Numbered from the stretch's first letter, positions 1-10,434 are shown. The stretch is DNA of 64,000 bases from Chondrus crispus (GCF_000350225.1 NW_005178566.1:186001-250000), one strand, 5' to 3'. The notes: generated by a model from the sequence alone, not told the origin. Made by a program: numbers and translations.

Positions 1-868
1 AACCCGAGTTGCCGGAGTTGAATGTCGCCTTGGTGGAAGTCCGTCTCTACCAAGACGCTCCCTTTTACCAAAGCCTACGGCATCCTTCAGCGCTCGGGGA
101 TCCCCTTCCTTTTCCCTTTATTTCCGAATCAAACCCGAGTTGCCAGAGTTGAATATCGCCTTGGTCGAAGTCCGTCTTTCCCAAGACGCTCCCTTTTACC
201 ACAGATTACGTTATCCTTTGCGCTCGGGGGTTCCCTTTCCTTTTCCTTTATTTCACCTATCCTTTTCTATTTCGATCTCTATTTCTATTCCCTTATCTTG
301 TGTTGGTTCCACAGTGCCTGATTGCGATCCGAATTGTGACGACTGGAGTCATCGGGCTCTTGTGTTGGTTCTTTTGTTTGTTGTTGGTGCCATGGGCTTT
401 GGTTGCGACCGGACCGGTGTAGGTGTCTTAGCCATCGGGCGACACGTGGGTGTAGCGCTGCTACTTGTTTACGTCCACCGACAGAGGCTGTTGCGACGAC
501 GTCTCCCTCGAAGGTCCTGTTGTGTATACAGGACAGTGTTGGTTCCATCGGATACAGGTTGCGACCGTTCCGGTGTCGGTACCTTGCCATCGGGCAGTAC
601 GGAGGTGTAGCGCTGCTACGTTTTTGCTAATTCCCGTCGGGCTGCGTTGCGACGCCCCCGACGGAGACCTTATCAAGGGTATAAGGTGTAACAGGCGCTC
701 AGCGAGCATTGGCTTTACGACCCATCGGGCCCGGCTTCTTAATGACCGCCCCGAACTCGCCGAGCAGCTGCCTGTACAAGACTCTACCACCATTCGTCCC
801 GGGCCGGGCATCTTCCTTTTTCCCCCTCCCCTATCAGGGACTTGAGCTACTGTGGGCCGCAAACCCAC
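1..868. repeat. Non-coding flank of gypsy-A with direct repeats
   Basis: No gene is supported here. A 131-bp unit is present twice in tandem: the copy starting at 1 is cut by the window edge and the second starts at about 132. Both carry the same GAGTTG...CGCCTTGGT...AAGACGCTCCCTTTTACC block. Further on, two looser copies of a roughly 180-240-bp segment (about 300-480 and 538-640) share TGTTGGTTCCA, TTGCGACCG and GGTGTAGCGCTGCTAC. On the minus strand this is immediately downstream of the gypsy-A protease and linker, where a reverse transcriptase would be expected, but no RT motif is visible. Confidence 0.6.
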
Positions 869-1729
869 TTAAAAGGAAAGGGAGAATCGGACACTCCGTA
901 GGGCTGTGTCGTCGGCAACTCTTGTTGGTTGTTGTTTGTTGGTTGTGTTGTCGCTGGACCGTTGGACCCTGGTTCCGGCCTGACAGGCACATTGCAATAC
1001 AGTCCGCTCATCCGCGTTAGCGGGATTGCCACTGTGGGCGTCGTCCATTTCCGGTTTTTCGCGTCGCGCGCCTCCTCCCGTAGCGGTCGTGGATTTAATT
1101 CCGCCATCGTCCGTAACGGGTCCTTCTCGTCGCGCACATTCCCCCGCGGGTGAGGAATTAATTCTGTCTTCGTCCGTAGCGGATTCTTTGCGACGCGCGT
1201 ATCCTTCCGTAGTGGTGGAGGATTTTCTTCTGCCATCATCTATAGCTGGTTGTTCGCGTCGCGCCTGTTCCTCCGTAACGGTCGAGGAATTATTTTTGTT
1301 CCCTCCCCCTTCCTTAGCGTCGGCCTCTCCGGAGGCCGACACGCCAAGTGTCAGGATATGTGCGGGGGATGGCAACGCGAGACCGACAACGGTATGCTTG
1401 AGGACGTGGGCCGCGCGGTCCCCAAAGTTGCTGACCAGCACCGTAAACGGTTCGCCCGGGAAGAGGTCCATGACCCCCCGGGCCATCAGGCATAAATTCT
1501 TATGCCCCGTTTTGGGGTGGTTTTAAAGGAAGCAAAGTCCCCCAACCGGTGTTGAGACGCGTACCATCGCTTGGGTCATTGGGGGTATCGTGACCCCCTT
1601 GACTACGCGAATTTTCCGTGACGGTACGTTCGTCGGGAACTGCGCGCGCTTCCGGTCGGCCGAATTTTCCTCCTGCGGGAGCTGCTGCGACGGTCCCCTC
1701 GAGGCCATCTTGCGGTGACCGCAAGTCAC
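869..1729 (-). pseudogene. Gypsy-A protease-RT linker and coding minisatellite
   Basis: Two pieces in the same frame (1523-1729 and 869-1486), split by an in-frame stop at about 1523. The first has VVKGVTIPPMTQAMVRVSTPVGGL and the second ARGVMDLFPGEPFTVLVSNF followed by HTVVGLALP. This is the beta-rich segment that follows the protease in many gypsy polyproteins. Instead of entering an RT, the frame runs into three to four degenerate 21-22-residue repeats starting ARRE/ARRK (DNA period 63-66 bp, about 1040-1290). The repeats may have grown in place of a deleted RT. Confidence 0.5.
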
Positions 1730-1768
1730 ACCCTCGAGGCACGACCGTCGTGCCTCGAGGGTGTGACT
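1724..1768. repeat. Perfect fold-back palindrome, 22-bp arms, 1-bp spacer
   Basis: The arm AGTCACACCCTCGAGGCACGA plus one base (1724-1745) is followed by a single C and then its exact reverse complement (1747-1768). It lies inside the gypsy-A coding region at the protease/linker junction and breaks the reading frame there. Confidence 0.9.
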
Positions 1769-2187
1769 CCCGTCAGCGCTACGGACGGCGCATGATTGAA
1801 CAGCACCTTCCTCTGCGGTGACAGGATCGCCTTCACTTGGTGATCCAGGAACGTGGTTCCAAGGATACAGTCCACCACAAGGTTGGTGACGACCAAGAAC
1901 GGTACGCGCGCGACGAACTCACCAATCCGGACGTACAGTTTGAGCTCGCCGAGAGCCTTCATCGACCTACTTGAAGCGTCGATGAGCGGCGGGCTCCGCG
2001 CGGACTGGATGGCAGCGCGCCACAGTTCTGCCGCACAGCGTAGGTGGATCAGATTCGGGCCAGCGCCCGAATCTGGAACCGGCGTGATGGCGCGCATCAT
2101 CGCGCGTCGTTGTCCGACCGTTGCGGTGACCTTATAATTTTGATTCTTGAAGAAGCAAATTGCCGCTTCGTCCGTTCGTCTCTGCAA
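1726..2187 (-). pseudogene. Gypsy-A retropepsin-like aspartic protease
   Basis: A 153-codon frame with the two signatures of a retroviral-type aspartic protease. The catalytic loop is PVPDSGAGPNLIH, a D-S-G-A motif with the following hydrophobic strand. About 80 residues later comes the second conserved stretch, VVDCILGTTFLDH, matching the hydrophobic-ILG-x-x-FL flap and helix of gypsy proteases. Between them KLYVRIGEFVARVPFLVV supplies the expected beta strands. The frame ends inside a perfect 22-bp-arm palindrome (1724-1768) that disrupts the junction with the next coding piece. Confidence 0.7.
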
Positions 2188-2257
2188 TTGCGCGCGTAGC
2201 GAAGCGGTCGACGGGGTGCCTTGTTTAGGCTTGGCACGGGGAGGATCTTCGACGCCT

Positions 2258-2752
2258 CTACGCGTCCTCCCCGGCTTCCCCCGTCAACCCACGGTCCTCG
2301 GGCCCCTCGTCCGTCAGCGGTAGCGAGGGTTCTTCCGATTGAACGGTCTCGCGCGGCTCGACCACGTTGATGCCCTTGGGAGCCCGCGCATGCGAATTTC
2401 GCCAAGCGTTCGGCGGTTGACGCTCGAAAGGTGAACCCGGGCGGGGACCTTGACGGATCCGAAGCTTTTGATAATTGACCTCGCGGGCCTGCAAAAGGTT
2501 CGACCGCAGCGCGCTATCCGCCACCACAGGACATTGTTCCTGGCGGTGGGTCAGGTCCAGACAGAACTGAAACGGCGGGGGTGCAGGTAATCCTTGGTTG
2601 AAGAACCCAACCCGCTGGTTCTGTGCTGGCCTTCCGTACGGATTTGCGCTCGAGTCACTTTGTTGGGCGGGCGCCATCCGTGCGCCCGCCGGGGACAAGG
2701 CAGGTGACGGATTGTAGCTAGTAGGCGGCGAGCTAAGCCAGCTCGGCGTCAC
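2258..2752 (-). pseudogene. Gypsy-A gag C-terminus with zinc-knuckle remnant
   Basis: A 164-codon frame, Pro/Ser/Gln-rich at the start (PTSYNPSPALSPAGARMAPAQQ). It contains FQFCLDLTHRQEQCPVV, which keeps the C-x4-H-x4-C half of a CCHC zinc knuckle but lacks the first cysteine pair. The end is acidic (EEPSLPLTDEGPEDRG). Its place between capsid and protease agrees with a nucleocapsid tail. It could also be a linker with a chance match to the knuckle. Confidence 0.4.
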
Positions 2753-2755
2753 CGA

Positions 2756-3459
2756 CTAGTCCGTCACCGCCAGTATCTTCTCCGTTTCGGTTCCGCGGGC
2801 TGTCAGGAGCTCAGATAGGGACTCGACCGACAGCACGGGCCTTGTCCGCGCAGTGCACGTAAGTCTTTTAACCGAATCGGACGGTGCTTGAGGCGACGCG
2901 AGCGAGGTCGTCTGCCCTCGAGCCGAGCGATGCGTCTTGCCTATCGCTTCCGCGTAGCGTGCCACCGCTTGGTAGTCCACGCCCGGATGCGTCGCGAGAT
3001 AATTCCACACCTGTGCGCTCGTCGCTGGCAGAAGTCTCTCAACGAAAAGAGACTTCAAACGCCTGTCCGAAAATACGGTTCCGCAGCGAAACGTTTTTTC
3101 CCACAACTGGTTACTGTACACCTCCTCCGTCATATTCGAGCTCTGATGGAAGGAGGTGACATCACCGACCGCTTCGAAAATAACTTCGTCCGTCGGGTAC
3201 GTGCGTAATAAAAGTTAACAACTTCCGCGTAGGTTTCGAGCATCTCGCGCTGCTCCGCATCGATCGCCATGGTGTTCCCGAGTAGCCTGGACTGGAGCAA
3301 GGCGTGAGCCTGCCCAGTCAAATGGATCTGTAAACACCATACGGCCGCGCCTTCGCTGACCCCATTGTGGTCGCAGGCCATCTTGAAGCGCGCCAGAAAT
3401 TCTAGCGTCGCGATTGGATCTTGACCACCGAACGTGAGGGTTTTCAGCTGGACGTCCAA
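2756..3459 (-). pseudogene. Gypsy-A gag, capsid-like domain (frameshifted)
   Basis: Two overlapping frames (3130-3459 and 2756-3133) together resemble a retrotransposon capsid. The first has LKTLTFGGQDPIATLEFLARFKMACD, then a hydrophobic helix with AVWCLQIHLTGQAHALL and a tyrosine-rich VVNFYYARTR. The second carries TEEVYSNQLWEKTFRCGTVF and LKSLFVERLLPATSAQVW. This pattern (helical core, then YSNQLW...F.ERLLP) is usual for gypsy Gag. One frameshift lies at about 3130-3180, showing decay. On the coding strand the domain sits between the gag N-terminus and the zinc-knuckle remnant. Confidence 0.5.
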
Positions 3460-3968
3460 CTTCTTCCGATAACGGTTAACTCGCCGCGCGCGGTACTCGC
3501 GTCGTAGCGCGCGCTGCGGTTTTCCAGCCTATACGTGCGGTAGTCGACGGCCTTGGAGAACAGGTCGTTCAGCGGCCTGATCACCGGCAACCGTTTCGGA
3601 TCCCGCCTCGGGGCAGCCCGGCGGTCTCTGCCCCTGCGATGGCGGTCTCCTTCTCCGCCAGGGCTACTGTAGCCGCCCAGGTCGGGGTCTTGTTACCGGA
3701 ACCGACGTCGCTCGCGCGCATTGCAGCCTCTGTGGTCGCTTCTGCGCGAGTCGTCCGACTCGGTGTCCTCGTCATCGGAGGGGTATTCTCCTCCGGCATC
3801 GCGGTATCGCGTATAGCGTCCTTCGCGGTTATCATCAGAGGGGTAACTGACCCCTCCGGCATCGCCGTATCGCGCGTGGCGTCCGTCGTGGTTCTTGCGC
3901 CTCGCCCTGTGGCGACGTCTTGTGTCTTCTCCCTCAGAGGGGTTTTCTGTACTCTCCGAGGTGTAGGC

Positions 3969-4775
3969 TTAAGCGCCGGGTGCGCTTCTTCTGATCGACC
4001 GATACGGCTGTCGCATTTCTGTCGCGAAGCGCCCCAGGCGGTTTTCTGTCCCGCGGGGGCCAGCCGTACCGGGGAGTAGGGGAGGGCCATTTTCTGTGGG
4101 CCCTCCTGTAGCACCATAAATTGGTGGGAGGTAAACGGTCTTACCCTCCGGGTGAGGGTCCATTGTACTGATCCCAGGTGCGGCGCCGATCGGTTCAGCT
4201 TGCGTTACCGTAAAATCCGGAGCGGTTGAGTCGCGCTGCTCGCGTGCGTCGACTCCTGCTCCGGCGAAAGTCGTGGCCAGAGGATTGGCCACGGCGGAGC
4301 TGATCGCTCCCTTTAGAGCCGTTCCGGACGGGGATTCTTCATCCACAGTGGTGAGCGCGGGCGGGGATTCTTTATCTACAGTGATGAGCGCGTTCCCCAC
4401 CTCGCGTTGGACTTGAGCCGGTAGAAGTCCGTCCAAAAGTGGTGGTATCGCGCTGCGTACGTGCGCATACACGAGCGCGGGCACCGTTCGGTCGAGGTAT
4501 ACGCGCGCTACCTGGGGGAGTTCCGTAGCGAGGAACTCCTTTACCCAGGCCTGGATGCGCGGCTGAATCGCGTCGACCATCCATTGGACGCGATTCTCAC
4601 TGCCTGCCGACGCGGCCGGCGTAACATCCGATGCGGACGCTCGCGTGCGGCCCGGTCGCGGTGGCGGTCGCAGCAGGGCTTCCAGGTTCTCCACCCCGGA
4701 GCGCCGTACGCCACTGCCGCTGCGGGTGCTCAGACGCCCGGAGGTGGAGTCTCCCCCTTCTTCCGGTCGGTTCAT
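3969..4775 (-). pseudogene. Gypsy-A gag, N-terminal part
   Basis: A 268-codon frame starting at an ATG at 4775 (MNRPEEGGDSTSG). The first 60 residues are rich in Arg, Ser and Pro. A helix-prone segment follows around residues 60-130 (WMVDAIQPRIQAWVKEFLATEL), and then two short repeats (TVDKESPPAL and TVDEESPSG). The frame stops at 3969, but a second frame continues the linker with a DDEDTESDDS-like acidic stretch, so at least one frameshift lies near 3960. The gag assignment rests on position and on the capsid-like segment downstream; no residue alone is diagnostic. Confidence 0.45.
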
Positions 4776-5635
4776 CGTTGAATACGCTTCGCAATCGACG
4801 CGGTGATTGCTCTACCTTTCCCGTCCGTACCGTTCTGCATGCGATCGAGCGCCTAGGAGTGCGGCTCAACCTCAAGAGTTATCCCCTCCACAAGAGTACC
4901 AAAATGCAGGATACCTCCTCTCCGCCCTTCGTTGGGTGAGTGGCGGAGGCTATAGCGAGGGAGCACGCGGCGCGGATGCGAAGCGCTAATTGAACCGATC
5001 GGACTAGCTCGCGAAAAGGGAGTGGCTCACTGGTCGGTTACGCGTGGTCGCTCCGTGGTGCGTGAACGGGGGCGATCTGTAACGGGTTAGAAGCCAGTGC
5101 GCGCCGTAGACAACCGAAAGGGACAGATATAGGCGCGGAGGGGACGGGGGCGAGCTTGCCCCAGTTTACTAGTGGGGACGGGTGTCATGTCTTAACCCCT
5201 CAGAGGGACGCCTGGGACACCTGTCCCAGAACAGTAGTACAGTATCTGCCGCCTAGTGCGTGCCGGGTACTGTACACAATTAAAAAGCTAGCTCCATAAT
5301 TACTACTACCGCACGGACGCTGCCACTACTCGTGTGCACTACTGTACACGCGTGGTGCTTACAGACTACCACACGGACGACACGTGTGCTAACGTGCACA
5401 CGTAATACACGTAGACTACAGCACGGACGACACGTGTGCTACTGTACACGTGCGCCACGCCACGACCGGTCGGTACACGCGAGCTCTCTCTACAAGTGGT
5501 TACACCCGCCCACGTGTCCACCGTGCACGGCTGCACGGTTAATTATCTCCCCGCGTCGGCGTCTGTCGTTATACTACAATTGGCGCAGACATCCACTTTT
5601 AAATTGGATTCCATTTTTTAAAAAATAAATAAGTC
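4776..5635. other. No gene; ACGTGT-rich direct repeats
   Basis: Presumed 5' flank of gypsy-A; no LTR pair could be matched to the other side. From 5311 to 5460 the block CACGGACG(A/C) followed by ACGTGTGCTA recurs at about 5311, 5371 and 5421, mixed with GTACAC/GTGTAC and ACACGTGT self-complementary motifs. A similar ACACGTGTGCACGTGT cluster is at 44040-44145. Confidence 0.5.
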
Positions 5636-5812
5636 ATGAAAAAAGTTCCGCCAACGCTTTGTGATTTTGTGGGTGTCAAGGACGGCGAGGACAGGAAACT
5701 TCAGTCAAAGCTGAGCGAGGGAGTAAGGAATATCACAGACCACATTACGGCCCCCAGGGGCGTCATCTCTGACAGCCATGCTGCGGTCTTGGCGAGGGAT
5801 GTGACCAAGTAA
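5636..5812 (+). CDS. Possible small ORF, 58 aa, unknown
   Basis: An ATG at 5636 opens a 58-residue frame beginning MKKVPPTLCDFVGVKDGEDR and ending ARDVTK before TAA at 5810-5812. It is polar and charged with no recognised domain, signal or membrane segment. It stands alone between non-coding stretches, 18 bp before a fold-back palindrome. It could be the remnant of a longer gene or chance; nothing in the context supports expression. Confidence 0.15.
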   Translation: MKKVPPTLCDFVGVKDGEDRKLQSKLSEGVRNITDHITAPRGVISDSHAAVLARDVTK

Positions 5813-5830
5813 TGCGGCTCATGTACTGCC

Positions 5831-5883
5831 AGTACGCCAGCCCCTTAACTAGCTAACTTAGTGAGTTAAGGGGCTGACGTACT
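5831..5883. repeat. Fold-back palindrome, 20-bp arms
   Basis: The arm AGTACGCCAGCCCCTTAACT (5831-5850) is matched by its reverse complement at 5864-5883 with one mismatch, around a 13-bp loop. Confidence 0.85.
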
Positions 5884-7399
5884 CGCGTTAAACACCTTCA
5901 GTGAAGGCAGGTGCGTTTTGCAGACGATTTGGGTTGCGTGAGAGGAACAACATTAATTCACGCAACTCCAATTGTTTCTTCTTAACGATTTGGTAACAAG
6001 TTTCACCATCACTGGATGACTGCGCACGTCGGTAGCACTTCTTGTCTAATTGGAAGAATTCGTCCTCACGATTGATGTGCGACTCTCTAGCTACGGTACA
6101 CAAATTACGGCCCTGAACACGAGAGACTCCAAAATGACACGCTATACCGTAACAATTTAACCCATGGAACTCTCTGACCCGATCTCAACTACGTTTCTTC
6201 GCTTTCTATGATCAATTATGCGGAGCTTATGCCTGCAAACACTCAACTTTCTTCTGAAGAACAACCAGGGCGTTGACAAAATCATGAAATCTGTGTGCCT
6301 GTCGCCGTCCCTACGGACCGATTAGCAAAAGTGACGGCAAAGAAGCGAGGGATAGTGAGTTTTTACAAAGATGCCATTGCATGAAGCCAGCTCGCTGTGG
6401 ATGTACTCATCTATGCATGATCTTGAGTAACTCAAGATCATGCATAGATGAAAGCAACTGTTGCGTTATATTTGATTAAAGAGGTCGATTGATGATGAGA
6501 ACGGAGACAAAGAGCGGTGGATGAGCGCGGCTTAGGGTTGTGGCTTATCGAGGGTAGTGCGAAAACAATATTGTGATCAGAAGAAAGTTATCATATCAAG
6601 ACATGGTAAGTGATGAAACAAGTTATTCAGAAGGAAATCGAGTGGATGTGAACTAACCATTTGTATATTTTGAAAATGTTGTGCGCAATGTCGTCGATAT
6701 TTACTAAGAAGCCTGTGTGAAAGAGAATTTGCGCTGGAAGAGTGGGGGCCAGGGAGGACGGGATCGGAATGGTTTTGATAGGAGATGGCTGTGAGGTTTG
6801 GGAGGAAGGGGCAAACAAGCTATAGAAAAACATGCTTTGCCTAGTTGGAAGCAGTACGAGGGTCAAACGAGTGTGATGGGAGAGTGATGGGAGAAGGTGA
6901 AGTGGAGAAACGTGGCGATGATGAATAGATGAGGGAGATGAGGATGACTTGTGGGAAACAGATGATGAGGATGCAGCGGAGAAATTGACAATGCAAATGA
7001 GTAATGCTGATATAGTTGCCTTCGAGTATGGCCGCTGTTTTGTTGGGTTGCGTATGCATGATCTGACCTTAAATTTCACAGTGGATGAGGCAGAAGCGAA
7101 TGAATGGTGTGCAGCTTAGTTTGGGAGATTAGTAGACAAGTATAGCAGAGAGAGGGATTTGGTTGCAGCAGCATTGGAAGATGGAAACTTGGATGACGAA
7201 AAATTTGGAGAAAAGTACGTTGGGGAAAACATCTACCGGATATTACTGGGGGCAAGACGATTGGAAGACCAGAAGAAGTTAGGGCTGAGTCCAGGGTGGG
7301 TGGCGAAAGTGTTGCGGTGGAAAGCGGTTTTGAAGTACGAAAGAGGTGTCAAGGATCGACAAATTTGTTGGAAATAGGGCGAGGGCAGAGGTGAAGTCG
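5884..7399. other. No convincing gene; palindrome and decayed coding trace
   Basis: A minus-strand frame of 71 codons (5888-6103) has no recognisable feature. At 6408-6450 there is a perfect palindrome: 21-bp arms starting CATCTATGCATGATCTTGAG, 1-bp spacer. From about 6900 to 7377 the plus strand reads as a decayed coding trace (EDDLWETDDEDAAEKL, a stop, then DLVAAALEDGNLDDEKFGEKY), acidic and unknown, ending shortly before the orphan LTR at 7400. It may be the end of the internal region of that element or an unrelated gene remnant. Confidence 0.35.
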
Positions 7400-7643
7400 T
7401 GTGGACAACCTGCGCTGCAGAGGGCAAGGCCCATTGTCAACCAACTGAAAAATTGGAGAGTGATGTTGAAATTATTTACTGGAACGGAGGGACATTGAAT
7501 GACATCTTGAACTGTGCTCTCCCGGTACACGGGGGAGGCACAAGACGACGGTACATAAGGACAAGGTAAGATAGAACAGATAAGAAAACAGGTATCGGTA
7601 AGTAAAAGCGTCTTCTGCAGTTCAGCTTCTTGTTCTTGCTACA
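7400..7643 (+). repeat. Orphan LTR (gypsy-B family)
   Basis: 244 bp beginning TGTGGACAACCTG and ending TTGCTACA, thus with TG...CA ends. About 92% identical by eye to 31248-31491, which directly follows the gypsy-B chromodomain ORF and so is a 3' LTR. No matching 5-bp target duplication flanks this copy, so it is not a clean solo LTR; it is probably what remains of a deleted element. Confidence 0.65.
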
Positions 7644-8124
7644 CAGGAAGGTCAGATTTATTATAAATTTAATAAAAGCAATGATGTTGCTGATTTTGGG
7701 GCCAAAAAATGCTGGATTTTTGCCAGCAATGAACGGTGGCCCGTGGGTCATTGGTTCGCGGGCAGCCATATTTTGCCAGCTTTTTTTGGCCGTTCCCATT
7801 CAGCACGGGGATGAGGGGCGTTTCTGGTTCCGGCCAGTGACTGGACCAGAATTTTTGCTGGAGTACCATAGTTGTAACGGAAATGTTTTTTTGATACGTC
7901 GATGTAGCAAAGTGATGTGCTATTCTGCTGCCTACTAAACCAGCGCTTGACCGTGATGTGCTTAACCTTCACGTGCTCGTACCAGAATAAGCTCATGCAT
8001 AACCCGCCCTAGTACCAGAGGCGTGCTTCGACCTTTTCACGTTTTCTCAACTGATTGAGTCCTCTCCCCATCATTTTTCCTTTGCTTCCCGACTTTGCGC
8101 ATCCTGTGTTCCTACTGAGGCTCA
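7644..8124. other. No gene seen; upstream region of the 769-aa gene
   Basis: AT-rich near 7660-7700, with a short hairpin TGCTGG...CCAGCA at about 7708-7730. The last 100 bp before the ATG at 8125 are C/T-rich. No promoter element is distinguishable. Confidence 0.4.
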
Positions 8125-10434
8125 ATGACCCCGCGAAAAAGGTCTGGGAAGAAGGCAGGGCGTGCTCATTCGCGTTCTGCAGCCATGAAACCCGCTGCTT
8201 TAGGCAATCAGCGACGCCGCTTGTCTCAGCAAAAGGGACCTCTGACATCTCGGAAGTCTGACAGCCAAGCGCCTGGGGCTCAGGTCCCCGCGGAACGCCA
8301 GTCATCTCCTCGTGTTGCGGCCGAAGCTACTTCCGCAGCGGCTGGGCAGGAATCCCGGCGGGTTTCAAGCAATACAGTCAGGACACCCCAAGGCAGTGTG
8401 CCATCTGACACGTGCTCGCTTCCCGTTCGAAGTCAGGGAAGTGGTCCGTCTGATGCAGCACCTCCTCGTGCAGGCAAGCGCAAGCGCGGCATCGGTTCGT
8501 CTCCGGGTGAAAACTTTTCCCTTTTGTTCGGGGATGGAGATCAAGGCGAGGAAGATGAAAACCCAGAACGCAAACGGGCAAACCGTCAGTTGCTCGAGCT
8601 CCAAGGACGCGATCCAGAGGAGTACGTCGACGAGAGTGTGCAGGCTAGTGCAGCAGAGATGGACGGGGTCGCCGAAACTCAAGATGTGGAAGACGTCGTT
8701 GTTCCCACGCGTCGTGAGTGCATGGCAGGTTCCTTGCCGAGTCAGCCACGGGGCCCCCATTTGGCTCAAGCGCTTGAGGAAGACTCTAACCACGGAGTAC
8801 TTCGAGTCATGCGGGAACTGCATGCTCGTTTGGAGAAGCAGCTCGCCATTGAAAAAAAGGAAATTCTGGGTGCAATCAAGGCTGTATCTTCTCGTGTCTC
8901 AACCTTAGAGCAGACGTTATCACGCTGCCAGGACGCCGTCAACATTGTTCTTCTGAATTCCGCCCTGCCGAAGACAGGAAAAGCAGCCGAGAAGGCCTCT
9001 TTAAACGACCTCCTCAGGCGTATGGAGGACATCTTCGCAGGGAAATTCATGTGCATTATCTTCACAAGAGCGTTGATAAATTGCACCATGAGAGTTCTTC
9101 CTCAGAGAAAGGAAGCGAGTGAATCTTTAGAGGGTGTGAGTCGTGACAGACAATTTTCCAAGCTTCAATTGGACGTCAATAGTTCCGAAGTGTTGGGGTT
9201 CGGACTTTTACTTGTCGAGGTCCTTTTGTGGAAAAGGAACCCAAGCGAGGAGAAAATCGAGGAGCTTCTGGGTACGAAGCAAGCTCGTCAGTATCTGGTC
9301 CTGCGAAAGGCTTGGGGAAAGAGCTTGATTGCAAATGCAATGAACAATCCGAGTATTGGGACGAAGTCACTCGAAATGGTACATCCGAACATCCGCGGGA
9401 AGCTGAAGACCGCTGAGAAACCTTTTTGGCTGAGGCCGGGCTACATAACAATGATCACAGTCGAGTCTTTCTTCAACGAAGAATTTGCTTCAACGGCCAT
9501 CAAGAAGGTCCGGCGTGTGGCTCGGCGTCGAAGCGATAAGATGGGGGAAGATGAGCCAATTGGATTCATCAAGGACGAAGACATTAGGGTTGAGATCGTT
9601 CGCCGCGTTTTCAAGATAGGTAATCAGTTTCTGAACAAGTCCAGGGAGCTTGGTCGGAAATCCTTCTTTCAAAACTTCTCATATGTTTTCCAAAGTGAAG
9701 TGGGAGTCTCATTCCAGTATGAGAATACACCCCGCCCGCACATGAACCTCCAAGATATCCCAGACGGAACCTGTCGTACTGCTATGAAGTCGGTCGCTGA
9801 GGTGAACCCCCTGAATTTGATAGCATGGAAGAAGCTGATTTCTGAAAGCGATCCCTTCATATTTATCACTACGTATGACGTTGAGACGAAAGACAAGGAT
9901 GGAAGGAAGGAGACTCGAAAATTTGTTATCCGACTCAATGCCATGCACGTCGCCTTGAAGTTCTTGGTTGCTTTTACCAGGTGTGGCAGTGATGAAGACC
10001 TCTATTCAATATCCAAGGAATCCTTTCGTGTGATTTACATGACTGCTGTCCTGTTTCGGGAGATCATGCTGATAAAGGTGATCGAGGCGAGGGGTGCATT
10101 TTCTCGAAACGAGCAGATATTGCATGAAGTGGATGGCCAGGATCACCACAATGGATCATGGCGGTCGCGACTGAGATCGCTCTACTCAGATCTTTTGACT
10201 GAAGGACAGGGAGAAAAGCGGGGTGAGCTTCCACAGCAACTGTCCAGTATTTTGAAGGAGAAGCTATTGATGTCCGTGGATATGTACAACTCCGTGCACG
10301 ATCCCCCGGTCCGTTCAGGTTCACATCACGAGGATAATGATGATCTGAGCGTGGTGGATGGTGAGGATGAAATCCAGGCAGATCAAGTCGAAGACGATGA
10401 GGATGTGGTCATGGTCCACGACTTCGATTTATAA
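8125..10434 (+). CDS. Unknown protein, 769 aa, basic N-terminus, coiled coil, acidic tail
   Basis: An intact frame from ATG 8125. Family not recognised. Residues 1-125 are basic and Ser/Pro-rich with nuclear-localisation-like clusters (TPRKRSGKK at the start, GKRKRG at 117-122). Residues 137-195 are acidic. A likely coiled coil spans about 225-277 (heptads in ELHARLEKQLAIEKKEILGA). The rest is a globular region rich in conserved-looking hydrophobics and Lys/Arg, and the last 40 residues are strongly acidic (DEDVVMVHDFDL end). This suggests a nuclear, DNA- or chromatin-associated protein. It converges on the 455-aa minus gene with 93 bp between stops. It may be host or cargo of a large DNA transposon. 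Confidence 0.75.
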   Translation: MTPRKRSGKKAGRAHSRSAAMKPAALGNQRRRLSQQKGPLTSRKSDSQAPGAQVPAERQSSPRVAAEATSAAAGQESRRVSSNTVRTPQGSVPSDTCSLPVRSQGSGPSDAAPPRAGKRKRGIGSSPGENFSLLFGDGDQGEEDENPERKRANRQLLELQGRDPEEYVDESVQASAAEMDGVAETQDVEDVVVPTRRECMAGSLPSQPRGPHLAQALEEDSNHGVLRVMRELHARLEKQLAIEKKEILGAIKAVSSRVSTLEQTLSRCQDAVNIVLLNSALPKTGKAAEKASLNDLLRRMEDIFAGKFMCIIFTRALINCTMRVLPQRKEASESLEGVSRDRQFSKLQLDVNSSEVLGFGLLLVEVLLWKRNPSEEKIEELLGTKQARQYLVLRKAWGKSLIANAMNNPSIGTKSLEMVHPNIRGKLKTAEKPFWLRPGYITMITVESFFNEEFASTAIKKVRRVARRRSDKMGEDEPIGFIKDEDIRVEIVRRVFKIGNQFLNKSRELGRKSFFQNFSYVFQSEVGVSFQYENTPRPHMNLQDIPDGTCRTAMKSVAEVNPLNLIAWKKLISESDPFIFITTYDVETKDKDGRKETRKFVIRLNAMHVALKFLVAFTRCGSDEDLYSISKESFRVIYMTAVLFREIMLIKVIEARGAFSRNEQILHEVDGQDHHNGSWRSRLRSLYSDLLTEGQGEKRGELPQQLSSILKEKLLMSVDMYNSVHDPPVRSGSHHEDNDDLSVVDGEDEIQADQVEDDEDVVMVHDFDL

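Larger units (their letters stand above)
869..4775 (-). mobile_element. Gypsy-A: decayed Ty3/gypsy-like gag-protease element
   Basis: Minus-strand pieces read in the order expected of a gypsy element: gag N-terminus, acidic/basic linker, capsid-like domain, zinc-knuckle remnant, retropepsin and protease-RT linker. They lie in several frames separated by frameshifts and stops. No RT, RNase H or integrase follows in the remaining 868 bp, and no flanking LTR pair was recognised. It is therefore either truncated at the window edge, internally deleted, or a gag-pro-only non-autonomous derivative. It is the most decayed LTR-type element in the window. Confidence 0.6.

Noticed and set aside
1500-1742. 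80-codon minus ORF overlapping the gypsy-A linker
   Set aside because: Out of frame with the recognisable linker (VTIPPMTQAMVRV) on the same strand.
5311-5460. Telomere- or centromere-like satellite
   Set aside because: Only three loose copies with unequal spacing (60 and 50 bp); too few for a satellite.
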